From: a virus
DNA: 45,781 bases
Direction: 5' to 3' (one strand)
IMG/VR virus record: IMGVR_UViG_3300037258_000493
Span: 1-45,781 of that record
In this document: positions 38,809 to 45,597 of the stretch, in pieces
Position numbering within the stretch: the first letter of the stretch is position 1
Layout: each line of letters opens with the position of its first letter
The notes under the pieces: generated by a model
Told to the model about the DNA's origin: nothing
The model's database searches: none
Seen by the model: only the letters and a program-made list of their open reading frames with translations
Made by a program: the position numbers and the translations under genes

Positions 38809-39276
38809 TCAGAACGCCGCCGAGCTGCTCGGCTTCAGCTCCTGGACGGTGACGGAGGTGACGGAGATCGGACTGGGCGGGTTGGTGGAGATATCGGAGG
38901 CGGGAAGCACGAAGACATAGGTATACGCGGCCGTCGAGCTCGATGGCTGCGCCGCGGGAATCGCGACGACTCCGACCTGGCCGGTACTGCCCTGCAGCGA
39001 GGTCGTGACCACGATGCGCACGCCAACCACGCCAGGATCCGTGGTGACGGCTTTTACGATGAACAGGCGATTCAGTACTGAGCTGTACAGGCCGCCATCG
39101 CCGGCCGCGGCAGTCAGTCCAGCTTGGTAGCTCGTGGGATTGAGATCGGTGCACGTCACTGTAAGTGAGCCCTGCGTGACCGGGCCAGAGAGGCAACCAG
39201 GAACGGGGGTGGGAGGCTGCTGTGCTTGGGTGGCCGCCGGAGCCACAATAACCATCAGCAAGATGAGCGTTTTCAT
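38809..39276 (-). CDS. Secreted beta-rich protein
   Basis: 155 residues from ATG 39276 with GAGGG upstream. Signal peptide MKTLILLMVIVAPAATQAQ (cleavage after TQA), then a Q/P-rich linker and an all-beta domain (SLTVTCTDLNPTSYQAGLTA, then GVRIVVTTSLQGSTGQVGVV and YTYVFVLPASDISTN). Two Cys may form a disulphide. The start resembles those of the secreted genes at 19.1 and 19.4 kb. A candidate lysogenic-conversion or surface protein; function unknown. Confidence 0.65.
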   Translation of the reverse strand: MKTLILLMVIVAPAATQAQQPPTPVPGCLSGPVTQGSLTVTCTDLNPTSYQAGLTAAAGDGGLYSSVLNRLFIVKAVTTDPGVVGVRIVVTTSLQGSTGQVGVVAIPAAQPSSSTAAYTYVFVLPASDISTNPPSPISVTSVTVQELKPSSSAAF

Positions 39277-39289
39277 TTTTTCTGTCCCT

Positions 39290-39781
39290 CTATTTACTCG
39301 TAAGCATCTTTGGAAAGAACACGCGGACCATCGTCACGTCTTTGCCGTCGGAGATTAGCGTCGAGAGCACGACTTCGCGATCCGCGTACGCGATGTGAAT
39401 TTCCTTGATAGGCGGAACCGGCCCGGGGTCAACTTCGACCCACACTCTTGGGTTCTCCTCCTCGGCCTTAGAATGAAGCGCGTCATAAAGTGCTTGCACT
39501 ACCGAGCGCGGCGCATCGGGCGAGGCGTATAGGCACACGCGCGTCAAAACGTCGCGGCGAAAAACAACATCGCCGATCGACGACCAACCTGACCGGCCCT
39601 GCGTGAGGAACTGATAGGAGTCTGTCGCAATTTCTTGCAGTCGCGAATGGGGCGCGACGGCGAGCTTGGCAAGGGCAGCGTCCTTGGGCATCCCTACCTG
39701 CAGTTCAACGCCCCCGATCTGTATGCCGGCTGACTCCGCAGCCAAGACCCAGGCGAACATAGCGAGCGCGGCGACTTTCAT
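39290..39781 (-). CDS. Secreted hypothetical protein
   Basis: 163 residues from ATG 39781, with GAGGT upstream and only 10 bases after the stop of the zinc-ribbon gene, so probably cotranscribed with it. Signal peptide MKVAALAMFAWVLAAESAG, then a domain starting GGVELQVGMPKDAALAKL. The rest is alpha/beta, with a two-strand end (EIHIAYADREVVLSTLISD). The G.ELGM...L start is typical of small exported proteins in environmental bacteria. Not a known phage family. Confidence 0.65.
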   Translation of the reverse strand: MKVAALAMFAWVLAAESAGIQIGGVELQVGMPKDAALAKLAVAPHSRLQEIATDSYQFLTQGRSGWSSIGDVVFRRDVLTRVCLYASPDAPRSVVQALYDALHSKAEEENPRVWVEVDPGPVPPIKEIHIAYADREVVLSTLISDGKDVTMVRVFFPKMLTSK

Positions 39782-39791
39782 TTAGTTGACC

Positions 39792-39959
39792 TCACGCGGC
39801 GTGCTTTGTGGACGGGCGCCCGCGCTTCAACTTGCCAGCGGGAACGTCCCATCGCGGCTGCTTACAGTGCGGACAGTTGGCGGGGCGCCCCGCAGTCCGC
39901 CTTATCCACTGGTGACCGCACCGGAGGCAGCGACACATCATAGCGGCCGGAATGTTCAT
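39792..39959 (-). CDS. Zinc-ribbon protein, possible regulator
   Basis: 55 residues from ATG 39959. Two Cys knuckles (CRCLRCGHQW and NCPHCKQPRWD) form a zinc ribbon, followed by a basic, AT-hook-like tail (AGKLKRGRPS). It heads the secreted minus-strand group and faces the divergent near-consensus promoter of the 40-42 kb operon. It may bind DNA or RNA. A TATATC -10 lies 11 bases before the ATG, so its transcript would have almost no leader. Confidence 0.7.
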   Translation of the reverse strand: MNIPAAMMCRCLRCGHQWIRRTAGRPANCPHCKQPRWDVPAGKLKRGRPSTKHAA

Positions 39960-39970
39960 TCTGTGATGAT

Positions 39971-40020
39971 GATATACCAATTTTTAGTTCTTGACAAAAT
40001 GATATGATGATCCTATCATC
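39971..40020. promoter_or_regulatory. Divergent overlapping promoters with operator-like inverted repeat
   Basis: Plus strand: TTGACA (39991-39996), 17-base spacer, TATCAT (40014-40019), a near-consensus sigma-70 promoter for the 40-42 kb operon. Minus strand: TTGTCA (39997-39992) and TATATC (39976-39971) face the zinc-ribbon gene, so the two -35 boxes overlap almost completely. GATGAT-CCT-ATCATC (40006-40020) is a perfect inverted repeat over the plus -10, with further GATGAT copies nearby. This is the layout of a regulated switch. Confidence 0.75.
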
Positions 40021-40062
40021 TTTTTAGCCCGCCTCAGAGGGCGGCGGAAAGAGAGAGAGTCA

Positions 40063-40656
40063 ATGAGAGAGACAATCGAGTTCGACCCCAACGTTCCCCA
40101 GCGGGTCGCGCTCCAATACAGCACAGGAAGGATCGTAGACGGCCGCAACGGGCAGCGGGTTATGTTCTCGCTGGTCGACGGCCGCGTGATGTTCCTCGAC
40201 TTAGAAGTCGCGGAGCAAGTCAACCAGCTCAGGCCGAAGCCGGGCGAAACCCTCACCGTGTGCAAATCAAAGAGCGGACGGGAGACAGCGTGGTTTGTCG
40301 AGCGCGAACCGCGCTCGGGCGAGCAGGGTGACGGCACGTTCGCAGTGCCGGCGGTTAAGGCCACGGCAGCCGTACCAGCGGCCGCCGCGGCAAATGCAGC
40401 CTCTCAGCCGCACCACAACAACGGTAGTAATGGTAGCATCCCCGTGAACGGGAACGGCAACCACGCGGCGCCCGCGCCGCCCACGCCGCCCGCCCCGCGC
40501 ACGCAACTCGAGGACGCGCTTCGCACGGTGGTATTCGCCTGTCACCAGGCGCGCCTGTACGCCAAGGAGATTGGCTATGAGGCGATGCCGCCCTTCACCA
40601 GCGAGGACATCCGGACGATGGCCAACACAATCCTGATTCAGAGGGGAGGCCGCTGA
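40063..40656 (+). CDS. Hypothetical protein with beta-barrel-like N-terminus and helical C-terminus
   Basis: 197 residues from ATG 40063 with a GGAAAGAGAGAG ribosome site. The N-terminal 80 residues are strand-rich (QRVMFSLVDGRVMFLDLEVA) and may form an OB-like or PilZ-like barrel. A low-complexity Ala/His/Asn/Pro linker follows, then a helical end (LEDALRTVVFACHQARLYAK, then PFTSEDIRTMANTILIQ). It is the first gene behind the strong promoter, so probably the best expressed of the early operon. Function unknown. Confidence 0.7.
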   Translation: MRETIEFDPNVPQRVALQYSTGRIVDGRNGQRVMFSLVDGRVMFLDLEVAEQVNQLRPKPGETLTVCKSKSGRETAWFVEREPRSGEQGDGTFAVPAVKATAAVPAAAAANAASQPHHNNGSNGSIPVNGNGNHAAPAPPTPPAPRTQLEDALRTVVFACHQARLYAKEIGYEAMPPFTSEDIRTMANTILIQRGGR

Positions 40657-40949
40657 TGCCGCGCGCATGCATCGTGCTGAACTGCAAGAACGCAGGGCCG
40701 CTGTGCCGCCCCTGCTACGAATTTCTGACGACGGGCCGCGCCAACGGAAGCGCGGCCTATCACTTGGCGCGCGCGGCCGCGCGGCCGGTCTATGACGCGC
40801 TCGCCATCATCACCGGCGCCGCCGATTCGTGGCATACGTTCCACCAGCATACGCAAATTCAGTGCGACGACATCTGTGCTGCGTTGCCGGCCGCCACTGA
40901 AGCTCTCGAAACGTACGAAGCGTACGAGCGGGAGGCGCGCCATGTCTAG
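40656..40949 (+). CDS. Small Cys-containing hypothetical protein
   Basis: 97 residues, start overlapping the previous stop by one base (TGATG). Cys/His positions near the N-terminus (CIVLNCKNAGPLCRPCYEFL) suggest a zinc site. A helical remainder with ICAALPAATEALETYEAYE follows. No family recognised. Confidence 0.65.
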   Translation: MPRACIVLNCKNAGPLCRPCYEFLTTGRANGSAAYHLARAAARPVYDALAIITGAADSWHTFHQHTQIQCDDICAALPAATEALETYEAYEREARHV

Positions 40950-41328
40950 CTACAGCGCCGATGAGTTGCTCGATCTCGCATGGGACGCGCAGCAGGGCGC
41001 GGCCTATGAAAGCTTCGCTGCCGCGGACGAAGACGCGCCGGAAGCCACGGATCCCGAAGGCGACGAAGACGATGACTGCATCTGCGCGGAATTGCGCTGC
41101 GTCATTGAAGCGGCGAATACCGCCGCTGAAGTCTCGGCGGCAATCCACGCGCATCAGCGGGTATGCCTCGTCTGCTTGTATGACCACGAGCCGGCGTGCT
41201 ACTGCACTCAAACCGATGTGGATCTCCTCGACGCGCGGGGCTGCGACCTGCATGACCCGCGCAGCGAGTGGAATGCGCGGTTGCGCGCCGTGACTGCCGT
41301 CGAGCGCTATCTCCCGGAGGTGGCGTAA
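40942..41328 (+). CDS. Acidic Cys-rich hypothetical protein
   Basis: 128 residues from ATG 40942, overlapping the previous gene by 8 bases. The N-terminal third is very acidic (AADEDAPEATDPEGDEDDD). It is followed by several Cys (CICAELRC, RVCLVCLYDHEPACYC) that could bind zinc or an iron-sulphur cluster. Acidic early phage proteins are often DNA mimics or inhibitors; that is speculation here. Confidence 0.65.
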   Translation: MSSYSADELLDLAWDAQQGAAYESFAAADEDAPEATDPEGDEDDDCICAELRCVIEAANTAAEVSAAIHAHQRVCLVCLYDHEPACYCTQTDVDLLDARGCDLHDPRSEWNARLRAVTAVERYLPEVA

Positions 41329-41330
41329 TA

Positions 41331-41474
41331 ATGACGCTCCTCCAGCGATTCCGCTTCTATAAGCAACGCAACGCGCCGGCCCTGGCCTACTATTTTGCGC
41401 GGCGCAAGCACGTGGGGGATGGCTATTCCGTGCCGGAATTCCTCGTCGTCGCGTGGGTTGGAGGGCGGTCATGA
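41331..41474 (+). CDS. Small hypothetical protein
   Basis: 47 residues from ATG 41331 with GGAGG upstream. Short basic helix (LLQRFRFYKQRNAPALAYYF) then a hydrophobic end (PEFLVVAWVGG). Possibly membrane-associated. Coupled to the next gene by ATGA. Confidence 0.6.
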   Translation: MTLLQRFRFYKQRNAPALAYYFARRKHVGDGYSVPEFLVVAWVGGRS

Positions 41475-41749
41475 CCGCACCTAGCATCACTCCCTTCGCT
41501 CTCGACTGCGCGGCCGTCGCGATCGCCGAGCGCGCAGGCCTCCGCATCGAGCGCCGCATGTCGATCGAGATCACCGACCAGGCCGCGCTCGCCGCGGCCG
41601 GTCTCACTGTCACCAAGGAGGCGCCCGACTACGGGCGCCTCCGGCGCCTGCTCGCGGACGGCGCCAATGTCCCCGGCGCGCAGCTCGCCGGCGTCGAGTA
41701 TGTGTTGCGGCCTAGCGGCGGCGCGGCGCAGAATGGTGAGCGTCCATGA
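41471..41749 (+). CDS. Hypothetical protein
   Basis: 92 residues from ATG 41471 (ATGA overlap). Alpha/beta, Ala-rich (ALDCAAVAIAERAGLRIERR, then DYGRLRRLLADGANVPGAQL). No motif recognised. Overlaps the next gene by 4 bases. Confidence 0.6.
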   Translation: MTAPSITPFALDCAAVAIAERAGLRIERRMSIEITDQAALAAAGLTVTKEAPDYGRLRRLLADGANVPGAQLAGVEYVLRPSGGAAQNGERP

Positions 41750-41988
41750 ACGATGACACCCAACTCGGCAAAATCGACGCGATCCTCGAGGCGATGCACG
41801 GCATGCAGGATCAGGTCGACGGCCTGATCTGTCTGGTGAGCGATCTGGACGGCCGCCTCACCCGCATGGCCGCTGCGGTGGCCGCGTGCACTCACTGCGG
41901 GCGGCCGTCGCGGCCGGGCGTCGAGCTGTGCGGTGACTGCGCACTCGAGGTGGCGCGGCGGCTGCTCGACGATGGGGGGATAGCGTGA
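41746..41988 (+). CDS. Coiled-coil plus zinc-knuckle protein
   Basis: 80 residues from ATG 41746. The first half is a short coiled coil (LEAMHGMQDQVDGLICLVSD). The second half is a zinc knuckle (CTHCGRPSRPGVELCGDC) and a helix. Coupled to its neighbours at both ends. Such small zinc proteins recur throughout this genome. Confidence 0.65.
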   Translation: MNDDTQLGKIDAILEAMHGMQDQVDGLICLVSDLDGRLTRMAAAVAACTHCGRPSRPGVELCGDCALEVARRLLDDGGIA

Positions 41989-42248
41989 GTGCGCGACGGA
42001 TGATGACGGCGAGGGAGATCCGCGACATGCGCGCCCGCTGGGAAAACGAGGCTCGCGATGCGCGAGCCCGCATCGCCGGCATCGCCGCGCTCGATCCGAT
42101 CCTCAAGACTCACGATGCGCGAACCCTCGCCGACGAGGCGTTCTATTCCTATCGCATCGCCGGCATCGCCGCGCTCGATCTAGTCCTCGGGGACAGGGAC
42201 ATGGGCGCGCTGGTGATGGAGCGGATGGTCAGCTCGACGTCGAAATAG
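41985..42248 (+). CDS. Hypothetical protein with internal repeat, last gene of the early operon
   Basis: 87 residues from GTG 41985. The helical segment RIAGIAALD occurs twice, coded by an exact 28-base direct repeat (42067-42094 and 42153-42180). The gene ends 23 bases before a strong terminator. Function unknown. Confidence 0.65.
   Translation: MSARRMMTAREIRDMRARWENEARDARARIAGIAALDPILKTHDARTLADEAFYSYRIAGIAALDLVLGDRDMGALVMERMVSSTSK
42067..42180 (+). repeat. Exact 28-base direct repeat in the last early gene
   Basis: CGCATCGCCGGCATCGCCGC starts both copies (42067-42094, 42153-42180), 86 bases apart. The spacing is not a multiple of three away from frame, since both are read in the same frame as RIAGIAALD. 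Likely a recent duplication. Confidence 0.8.
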
Positions 42249-42271
42249 TCTGTAGCGGCTTGTTTGATCAG

Positions 42272-42305
42272 CCCGCGGCCAGCATTCTCCGGCCGCGGGT
42301 TTTTT
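42272..42305 (+). terminator. Rho-independent terminator of the 40-42 kb operon
   Basis: A perfect 9-bp GC stem (CCCGCGGCC / GGCCGCGGG) with a 10-base loop, followed by six T. It lies just after the last gene and before integrase 2. Confidence 0.92.
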
Positions 42306-42321
42306 CAGCTTCACGCCCCAG

Positions 42322-42425
42322 ATTGGACATTACAGCCATAAATGCTCCCCGAGGACCAACCGGAAATCAGTAACTTACAGACCCAAAATGAGCCATCATT
42401 GGACAAAGTAACTATTCTGTCCAAT
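42322..42425. repeat. ATTGGACA half-sites upstream of integrase 2
   Basis: ATTGGACA occurs at 42322-42329 and 42398-42405, and inverted (TGTCCAAT) at 42418-42425; the last two form an 8-base inverted repeat with a 12-base spacer. ATTACAGCCA is also repeated directly at 42329-42338 and 42461-42470. The inverted pair ends 10 bases before the preferred start of integrase 2. Confidence 0.6.
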
Positions 42426-42434
42426 GAGGCGGAT

Positions 42435-43070
42435 ATGGGCCTTAGAGCCAAAGTCGTTGAATTACAGCCACTTAGCGGACCGCCGAAAGACGGTACAAAG
42501 AAGCGCAAGCCGCGCGGCAAGACAGCCCCCGATTACCTCCAGCCTGAGGAGTGGGAGCGGCTCATCAAGGCCATCGCCAGCGTACGCGACCGCGCGATTT
42601 TCCGCGTCGCCTACCATGCCGGCCTCCGAGCCTCTGAGGTGGGCGGGCTGGATATGCGGGACTACCAGCCGCGCACAGAGCGCCTCTACGTGCGCGCGCT
42701 GAAGGGCAGCAACTCCGGAGACCACCACATGTGTCGCGAGGAATCGCGGGCTCTGCGCGCCTGGCTGAAGGTGCGCGGCTCACAGCCCGGTCCGTTATTC
42801 CCCTCGAAGAAGCGCGGCCCGATTAGCCGCAAGATGCTCGACGTGCTGATGAAGCAGTACGGCGCGGCCGCCGGCATCCCGCCGCGGCTGCGCCACTTCC
42901 ACACGCTTAAGCACAGCTGCGGCACGCACCTGATGTCGCGCGGCTTCGGTATCGAGCAGGTGCAGGATTGGTTGCGCTTGGCGAATGTGCAGAACGCCAG
43001 CATCTACGCCAAGATCACAAACCGCCGGCGCGACGAGATGGCGGCGCAACTGCGCGACACGTGGCGTTGA
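42435..43070 (+). CDS. Minimal tyrosine recombinase / integrase 2
   Basis: 211 residues from ATG 42435, which has GAGG at good spacing; an in-frame ATG at 42342 lacks a ribosome site. Little more than the catalytic domain is present. Seen residues: R65 (AGLRASEV), K90 (RALKGS), H156 with K159 where Arg is usual (FHTLKHSCGTHL), a Leu at 182 where His/Trp normally lies, and Y191 (NASIYAKITNRR). The Lys replacement occurs in some recombinase groups; loss of the second His is less common and may slow catalysis. It is isolated between a terminator and a hairpin, as a mobile or separately controlled cassette. It may act in excision, resolution or inversion. Confidence 0.85.
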   Translation: MGLRAKVVELQPLSGPPKDGTKKRKPRGKTAPDYLQPEEWERLIKAIASVRDRAIFRVAYHAGLRASEVGGLDMRDYQPRTERLYVRALKGSNSGDHHMCREESRALRAWLKVRGSQPGPLFPSKKRGPISRKMLDVLMKQYGAAAGIPPRLRHFHTLKHSCGTHLMSRGFGIEQVQDWLRLANVQNASIYAKITNRRRDEMAAQLRDTWR

Positions 43071-43071
43071 G

Positions 43072-43094
43072 TTGTCCGATCAAATCGGACAACT
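43072..43094. repeat. Hairpin with ATCGGACA half-sites downstream of integrase 2
   Basis: GTTGTCCGAT-caa-ATCGGACAAC is a perfect 10-base inverted repeat. Its arms differ by one base from the ATTGGACA sites upstream of the gene. GCGTTGAGT is repeated on both sides of it. No T-run, so it may be a recombination or protein-binding site rather than a terminator; it lies between convergent transcription units. Confidence 0.6.
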
Positions 43095-43107
43095 GCGTTG
43101 AGTCGCT

Positions 43108-43317
43108 TTAGACCCCGCGCGCGGACGGGACGCGCGTCCCGCGCCACGTTCGCCTAAGCAACTCGAGGATGGGGTCTTCGTTGCGCCTGCCGAACTGTAG
43201 CTGCTTGATTCTTTTGGCGGCGATGCGGACGGCGGCTCGCAGCTCGGCGTTGGCGCGTTCGAGGTCGGACATGAGTAATTGTCGGCCGACCTGGTCGGAG
43301 ACTTTAGTGTCGGTCAT
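43108..43317 (-). CDS. Small coiled-coil protein, last gene of the early minus operon
   Basis: 69 residues from ATG 43317, overlapping the previous stop as ATGA. Helical throughout (MSDLERANAELRAAVRIAAK, then RIKQLQFGRRNEDPILELLR) with a basic end. No family recognised. It ends the leftward operon, just before the hairpin behind integrase 2. Confidence 0.65.
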   Translation of the reverse strand: MTDTKVSDQVGRQLLMSDLERANAELRAAVRIAAKRIKQLQFGRRNEDPILELLRRTWRGTRVPSARGV

Positions 43318-43688
43318 AATTCCCAGTGGTCACGGCAGTAATGCCGGTTATCGCCAACCTCGCGGTGATGGCGAAAGCAGACGGGATTGCCGCAGGAGAG
43401 AAGCCGCTCCGTTGTGAACGTTGCGTCCGGAGATCGATATTTCGCGTAAGGCCACGGGTGGCCCTGAACCACTACCGTCACCAGCAGGAGTTCGGAGTGA
43501 GGCACCCTCTCGATCTCGGCAATTCGGCCGCGCTCCTTATTCTGGTAGATCCAGACATCACCGATGGAAGCCTCCTCAATGGGCAGGATGATCTCCGTTG
43601 GAACCTTCCAATCGCAGAAGACCGTTTCCTCCGTCGAGCGGCAGATGGAGCAGGCAACCCTGCTGGAGGGAACCGTGGAGGGAATCAT
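43314..43688 (-). CDS. Cys/His-rich hypothetical protein
   Basis: 124 residues from ATG 43688. N-terminal Cys pair (CSICRSTEETVFC), central beta region (LLLVTVVVQGHPWPYAKYRS), and a C-terminal Cys/His group (LLSCGNPVCFRHHREVGDNR, then HYCRDHW), suggesting zinc binding by distant cysteines. The C-terminal CxxxxCxxHH pattern recalls HNH or zinc-finger folds but lacks a catalytic signature. Unknown. Confidence 0.65.
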   Translation of the reverse strand: MIPSTVPSSRVACSICRSTEETVFCDWKVPTEIILPIEEASIGDVWIYQNKERGRIAEIERVPHSELLLVTVVVQGHPWPYAKYRSPDATFTTERLLSCGNPVCFRHHREVGDNRHYCRDHWEL

Positions 43689-43883
43689 TTATCCAAGCGG
43701 GTCTTCCTCCGCGTTCCTGCGCACGATCTCCTCAGCCACGCGACGCGCCCAGAGCGCGCGCTTGGCCTCTCTCAGGCAATACGCCGCGAGGGCTGGGGTG
43801 TCATAGCCGCCGACGCCCGCCTCGAGCGCGGTGCGGATCAGGGCGTCTTCGGCTGGCGTGAGGGGCGGGACGGGGTTCGTCAT
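43689..43883 (-). CDS. Small helical hypothetical protein
   Basis: 64 residues from ATG 43883, overlapping the upstream stop. Three short helices (LTPAEDALIRTALEAGVGGY, then PALAAYCLREAKRALWARRV). No motif recognised. Confidence 0.6.
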   Translation of the reverse strand: MTNPVPPLTPAEDALIRTALEAGVGGYDTPALAAYCLREAKRALWARRVAEEIVRRNAEEDPLG

Positions 43884-44059
43884 AGGAGCTCCAACTGTTC
43901 CGCGGCCGTCGCCGGTGTGCGTCTTCGCCGGCGCGCTCTGCGTTCGTCGCGCGCCGCCTGGCGAAGGCGGAAGTCTGTTAGCCGCTCGCGAACGATTTGG
44001 CGCATCGATGGACGCTTTGGCGCGCGGTAGAGGAGATCGAGCTTGCGTTGGCGCTTCAT
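43880..44059 (-). CDS. Small Arg-rich protein
   Basis: 59 residues from ATG 44059, chosen because it overlaps the HNH gene's stop as ATGA; a longer in-frame start would overlap more. Highly basic (RLRQAARDERRARRRRR), probably nucleic-acid binding. Unknown. Confidence 0.6.
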   Translation of the reverse strand: MKRQRKLDLLYRAPKRPSMRQIVRERLTDFRLRQAARDERRARRRRRTPATAAEQLELL

Positions 44060-44520
44060 ACGCGAATTACCCCTTCCCACCTTATCGGCCTCGCCGCATC
44101 CTTGCGCGTGGCGCGGGTCTCACGGTGGTGCAGCTTGTCGTAGTTCAGGTGGCACCACTGACAGAGGAACTTCAGGTTCTCGTCGCGGTCATCGCCGGAG
44201 ACGTGGTTGAGATGGGCAACTGTGCAGACGATACGCACCCGCCGCACGCGTTTCCACTGCGTCCCATACAAGAGAGTTCCCGTGTCGCCCCGGCCATCCG
44301 CGCAGGAGTGCCATACCTGGCCGTCGCCTTTAACGCGCGACCAGAGCTGTGTCGTGAAGACGCCGCCAAAGATCTCGCGCCAGGAGAATACCCACACGCG
44401 CCGATGGTTGGGCTTCCCGCACTGCTCGCAGCGATTCTTGGCGCGCTTGACGATGCGTTCGCGTGTAGCTAGCCAGGCCGGGCCGCGATAGAAGGGGCGA
44501 AGATCGGGGCGGATCGGCAT
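44056..44520 (-). CDS. HNH endonuclease
   Basis: 154 residues from ATG 44520. A zinc-binding HNH core: C31-x2-C34, then H103/H106 (VAHLNHVSGDD), N115 and C120-x2-C123 with H124 (NLKFLCQWCHLNYDKLHHRE). It should nick or cut DNA with a metal ion. Phage HNH proteins often assist packaging next to terminase; here the gene is in the early replication operon, so a role in replication, recombination or as a homing nuclease is possible. Confidence 0.88.
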   Translation of the reverse strand: MPIRPDLRPFYRGPAWLATRERIVKRAKNRCEQCGKPNHRRVWVFSWREIFGGVFTTQLWSRVKGDGQVWHSCADGRGDTGTLLYGTQWKRVRRVRIVCTVAHLNHVSGDDRDENLKFLCQWCHLNYDKLHHRETRATRKDAARPIRWEGVIRV

Positions 44521-44729
44521 CAGAGCGCCCTGATCCTGGCCGAGATGGTGGCCGCGCAGGCCCTCCAGCCGTTGCGGTAGATCCGATCACCGTCTACGTG
44601 GCTGGCGTCGAGGTAGGCGTCGGCGATCTCCGCGCAGGTCTTGCGCGTCCCCTCGATCGCCCGCTGAATCTGCCACATCATTTGATCCACCGTCACGGCG
44701 GGGACCTGGTCGTCGTCGGCGTTCGGCAT
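44520..44729 (-). CDS. Small helical hypothetical protein
   Basis: 69 residues from ATG 44729 with GGAGG about ten bases upstream. An acidic start, then helices (TVDQMMWQIQRAIEGTRKTC, then AEIADAYLDA). Ends overlapping the HNH start. Unknown. Confidence 0.6.
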   Translation of the reverse strand: MPNADDDQVPAVTVDQMMWQIQRAIEGTRKTCAEIADAYLDASHVDGDRIYRNGWRACAATISARIRAL

Positions 44730-44730
44730 G

Positions 44731-44922
44731 CTAGTCCTCCTCTCCGGTTGGAAGGTGAAAGCCATCCTGGAGAGCCTGCCGCGCATCGCGATAGGGTCCG
44801 TAGAGCTTGCCGCCCCAGTCGATCCAGTGCTCGCGCGATGCGATCTGGGAAGCGGCCTCCTGGACGTCCGAGACGCCTTGGCGAAGGCGCTCCTGGATGG
44901 CGCCGACTGTTATTTCACACAT
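44731..44922 (-). CDS. Small hypothetical protein
   Basis: 63 residues from ATG 44922. Amphipathic helix (VGAIQERLRQGVSDVQEAAS), then a Trp/Tyr-containing polar region (EHWIDWGGKLYGPYRDAR). The acidic end carries GGAGAGGAGG, the ribosome site for the next gene. Unknown. Confidence 0.6.
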   Translation of the reverse strand: MCEITVGAIQERLRQGVSDVQEAASQIASREHWIDWGGKLYGPYRDARQALQDGFHLPTGEED

Positions 44923-44926
44923 GGCA

Positions 44927-45169
44927 TCACGCTTCCTCCAGCCGCTTAGCGAGGCGAATCAGGTCGGTCGCCGTGGCTGTGAAATGATACGCCACCGCGG
45001 ACGCCTCGCACAGCGCGGCTGCATCGCCGTACCCCAGAACCGAAGAGACGTTCGCCGCGCGGTGGTGCAACTCGGCCGCCGCGATCGCGATCGCGCGCAA
45101 CTCGGCCGCCGCGCGCTCGGCGATGTCGGCGAGCTCGGCGCCGGTGGTTACCGTCACTGTGTCGCTCAT
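44927..45169 (-). CDS. Small Ala-rich helical protein
   Basis: 80 residues from ATG 45169, overlapping the upstream stop as ATGA. Almost wholly helical (LADIAERAAAELRAIAIAAA, then ATATDLIRLAKRLEEA). Possible coiled-coil adaptor. Unknown. Confidence 0.6.
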   Translation of the reverse strand: MSDTVTVTTGAELADIAERAAAELRAIAIAAAELHHRAANVSSVLGYGDAAALCEASAVAYHFTATATDLIRLAKRLEEA

Positions 45170-45357
45170 GCGCTTGCCGCCTCTCTCAGCGGTTCGTCAG
45201 CTTCCCGCCGCGCCTTGTCTCTCATCAGCGCGCGGCGCACCCGCGCGTCACCCATCCAGCGCTCGCGCGCGCGTTCGTCGAGCAGCACCCACAGTTCGAT
45301 GATCGTCCTGTCGCTCGCGTGGAACTGCACATTGCGGCGCACGCCGGTTGTTTGCAT
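45166..45357 (-). CDS. Small hypothetical protein
   Basis: 63 residues from ATG 45357 (TGATG overlap); GTG 45360 is an equal alternative. N-terminal strands (RRNVQFHASDRTIIELWVLL), then Arg-rich helices (ERWMGDARVRRALMRDKARR). Unknown. Confidence 0.6.
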   Translation of the reverse strand: MQTTGVRRNVQFHASDRTIIELWVLLDERARERWMGDARVRRALMRDKARREADEPLREAASA

Positions 45358-45569
45358 CACGGCCGCCTCCCTTGCGCGCGGCCGGCGAGCGGGCGCATAA
45401 TGCCGAGCTGGCGAATCGCGTCGTAGCTGACGTCGACGGCCTCGCGCGAAGGGCGGCCCTTGACGCGCACCGTGAGGTACTTGGGGTGCAGCTCCACAAC
45501 GAGGGCGTCGCCGCGCTCAAAGACGTCGGTCTCCCGAACGAGTGGTTTACCGGTAGGCAGCTTGGTCAT
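45357..45569 (-). CDS. Small hypothetical protein
   Basis: 70 residues from ATG 45569, 28 bases after the end of the DnaA-like gene. Beta-rich centre (GDALVVELHPKYLTVRVKGR) with a basic tail. This is a compact, possibly nucleic-acid-binding fold. Unknown. Confidence 0.6.
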   Translation of the reverse strand: MTKLPTGKPLVRETDVFERGDALVVELHPKYLTVRVKGRPSREAVDVSYDAIRQLGIMRPLAGRAQGRRP

Positions 45570-45597
45570 GCGCTTTGGCCCTCGCTTTCTCGGCTGA

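Noticed and set aside
39902-39910. TTATCCACT resembling a DnaA box
   Set aside because: A single 8/9 match inside a coding region with no cluster; chance cannot be excluded.
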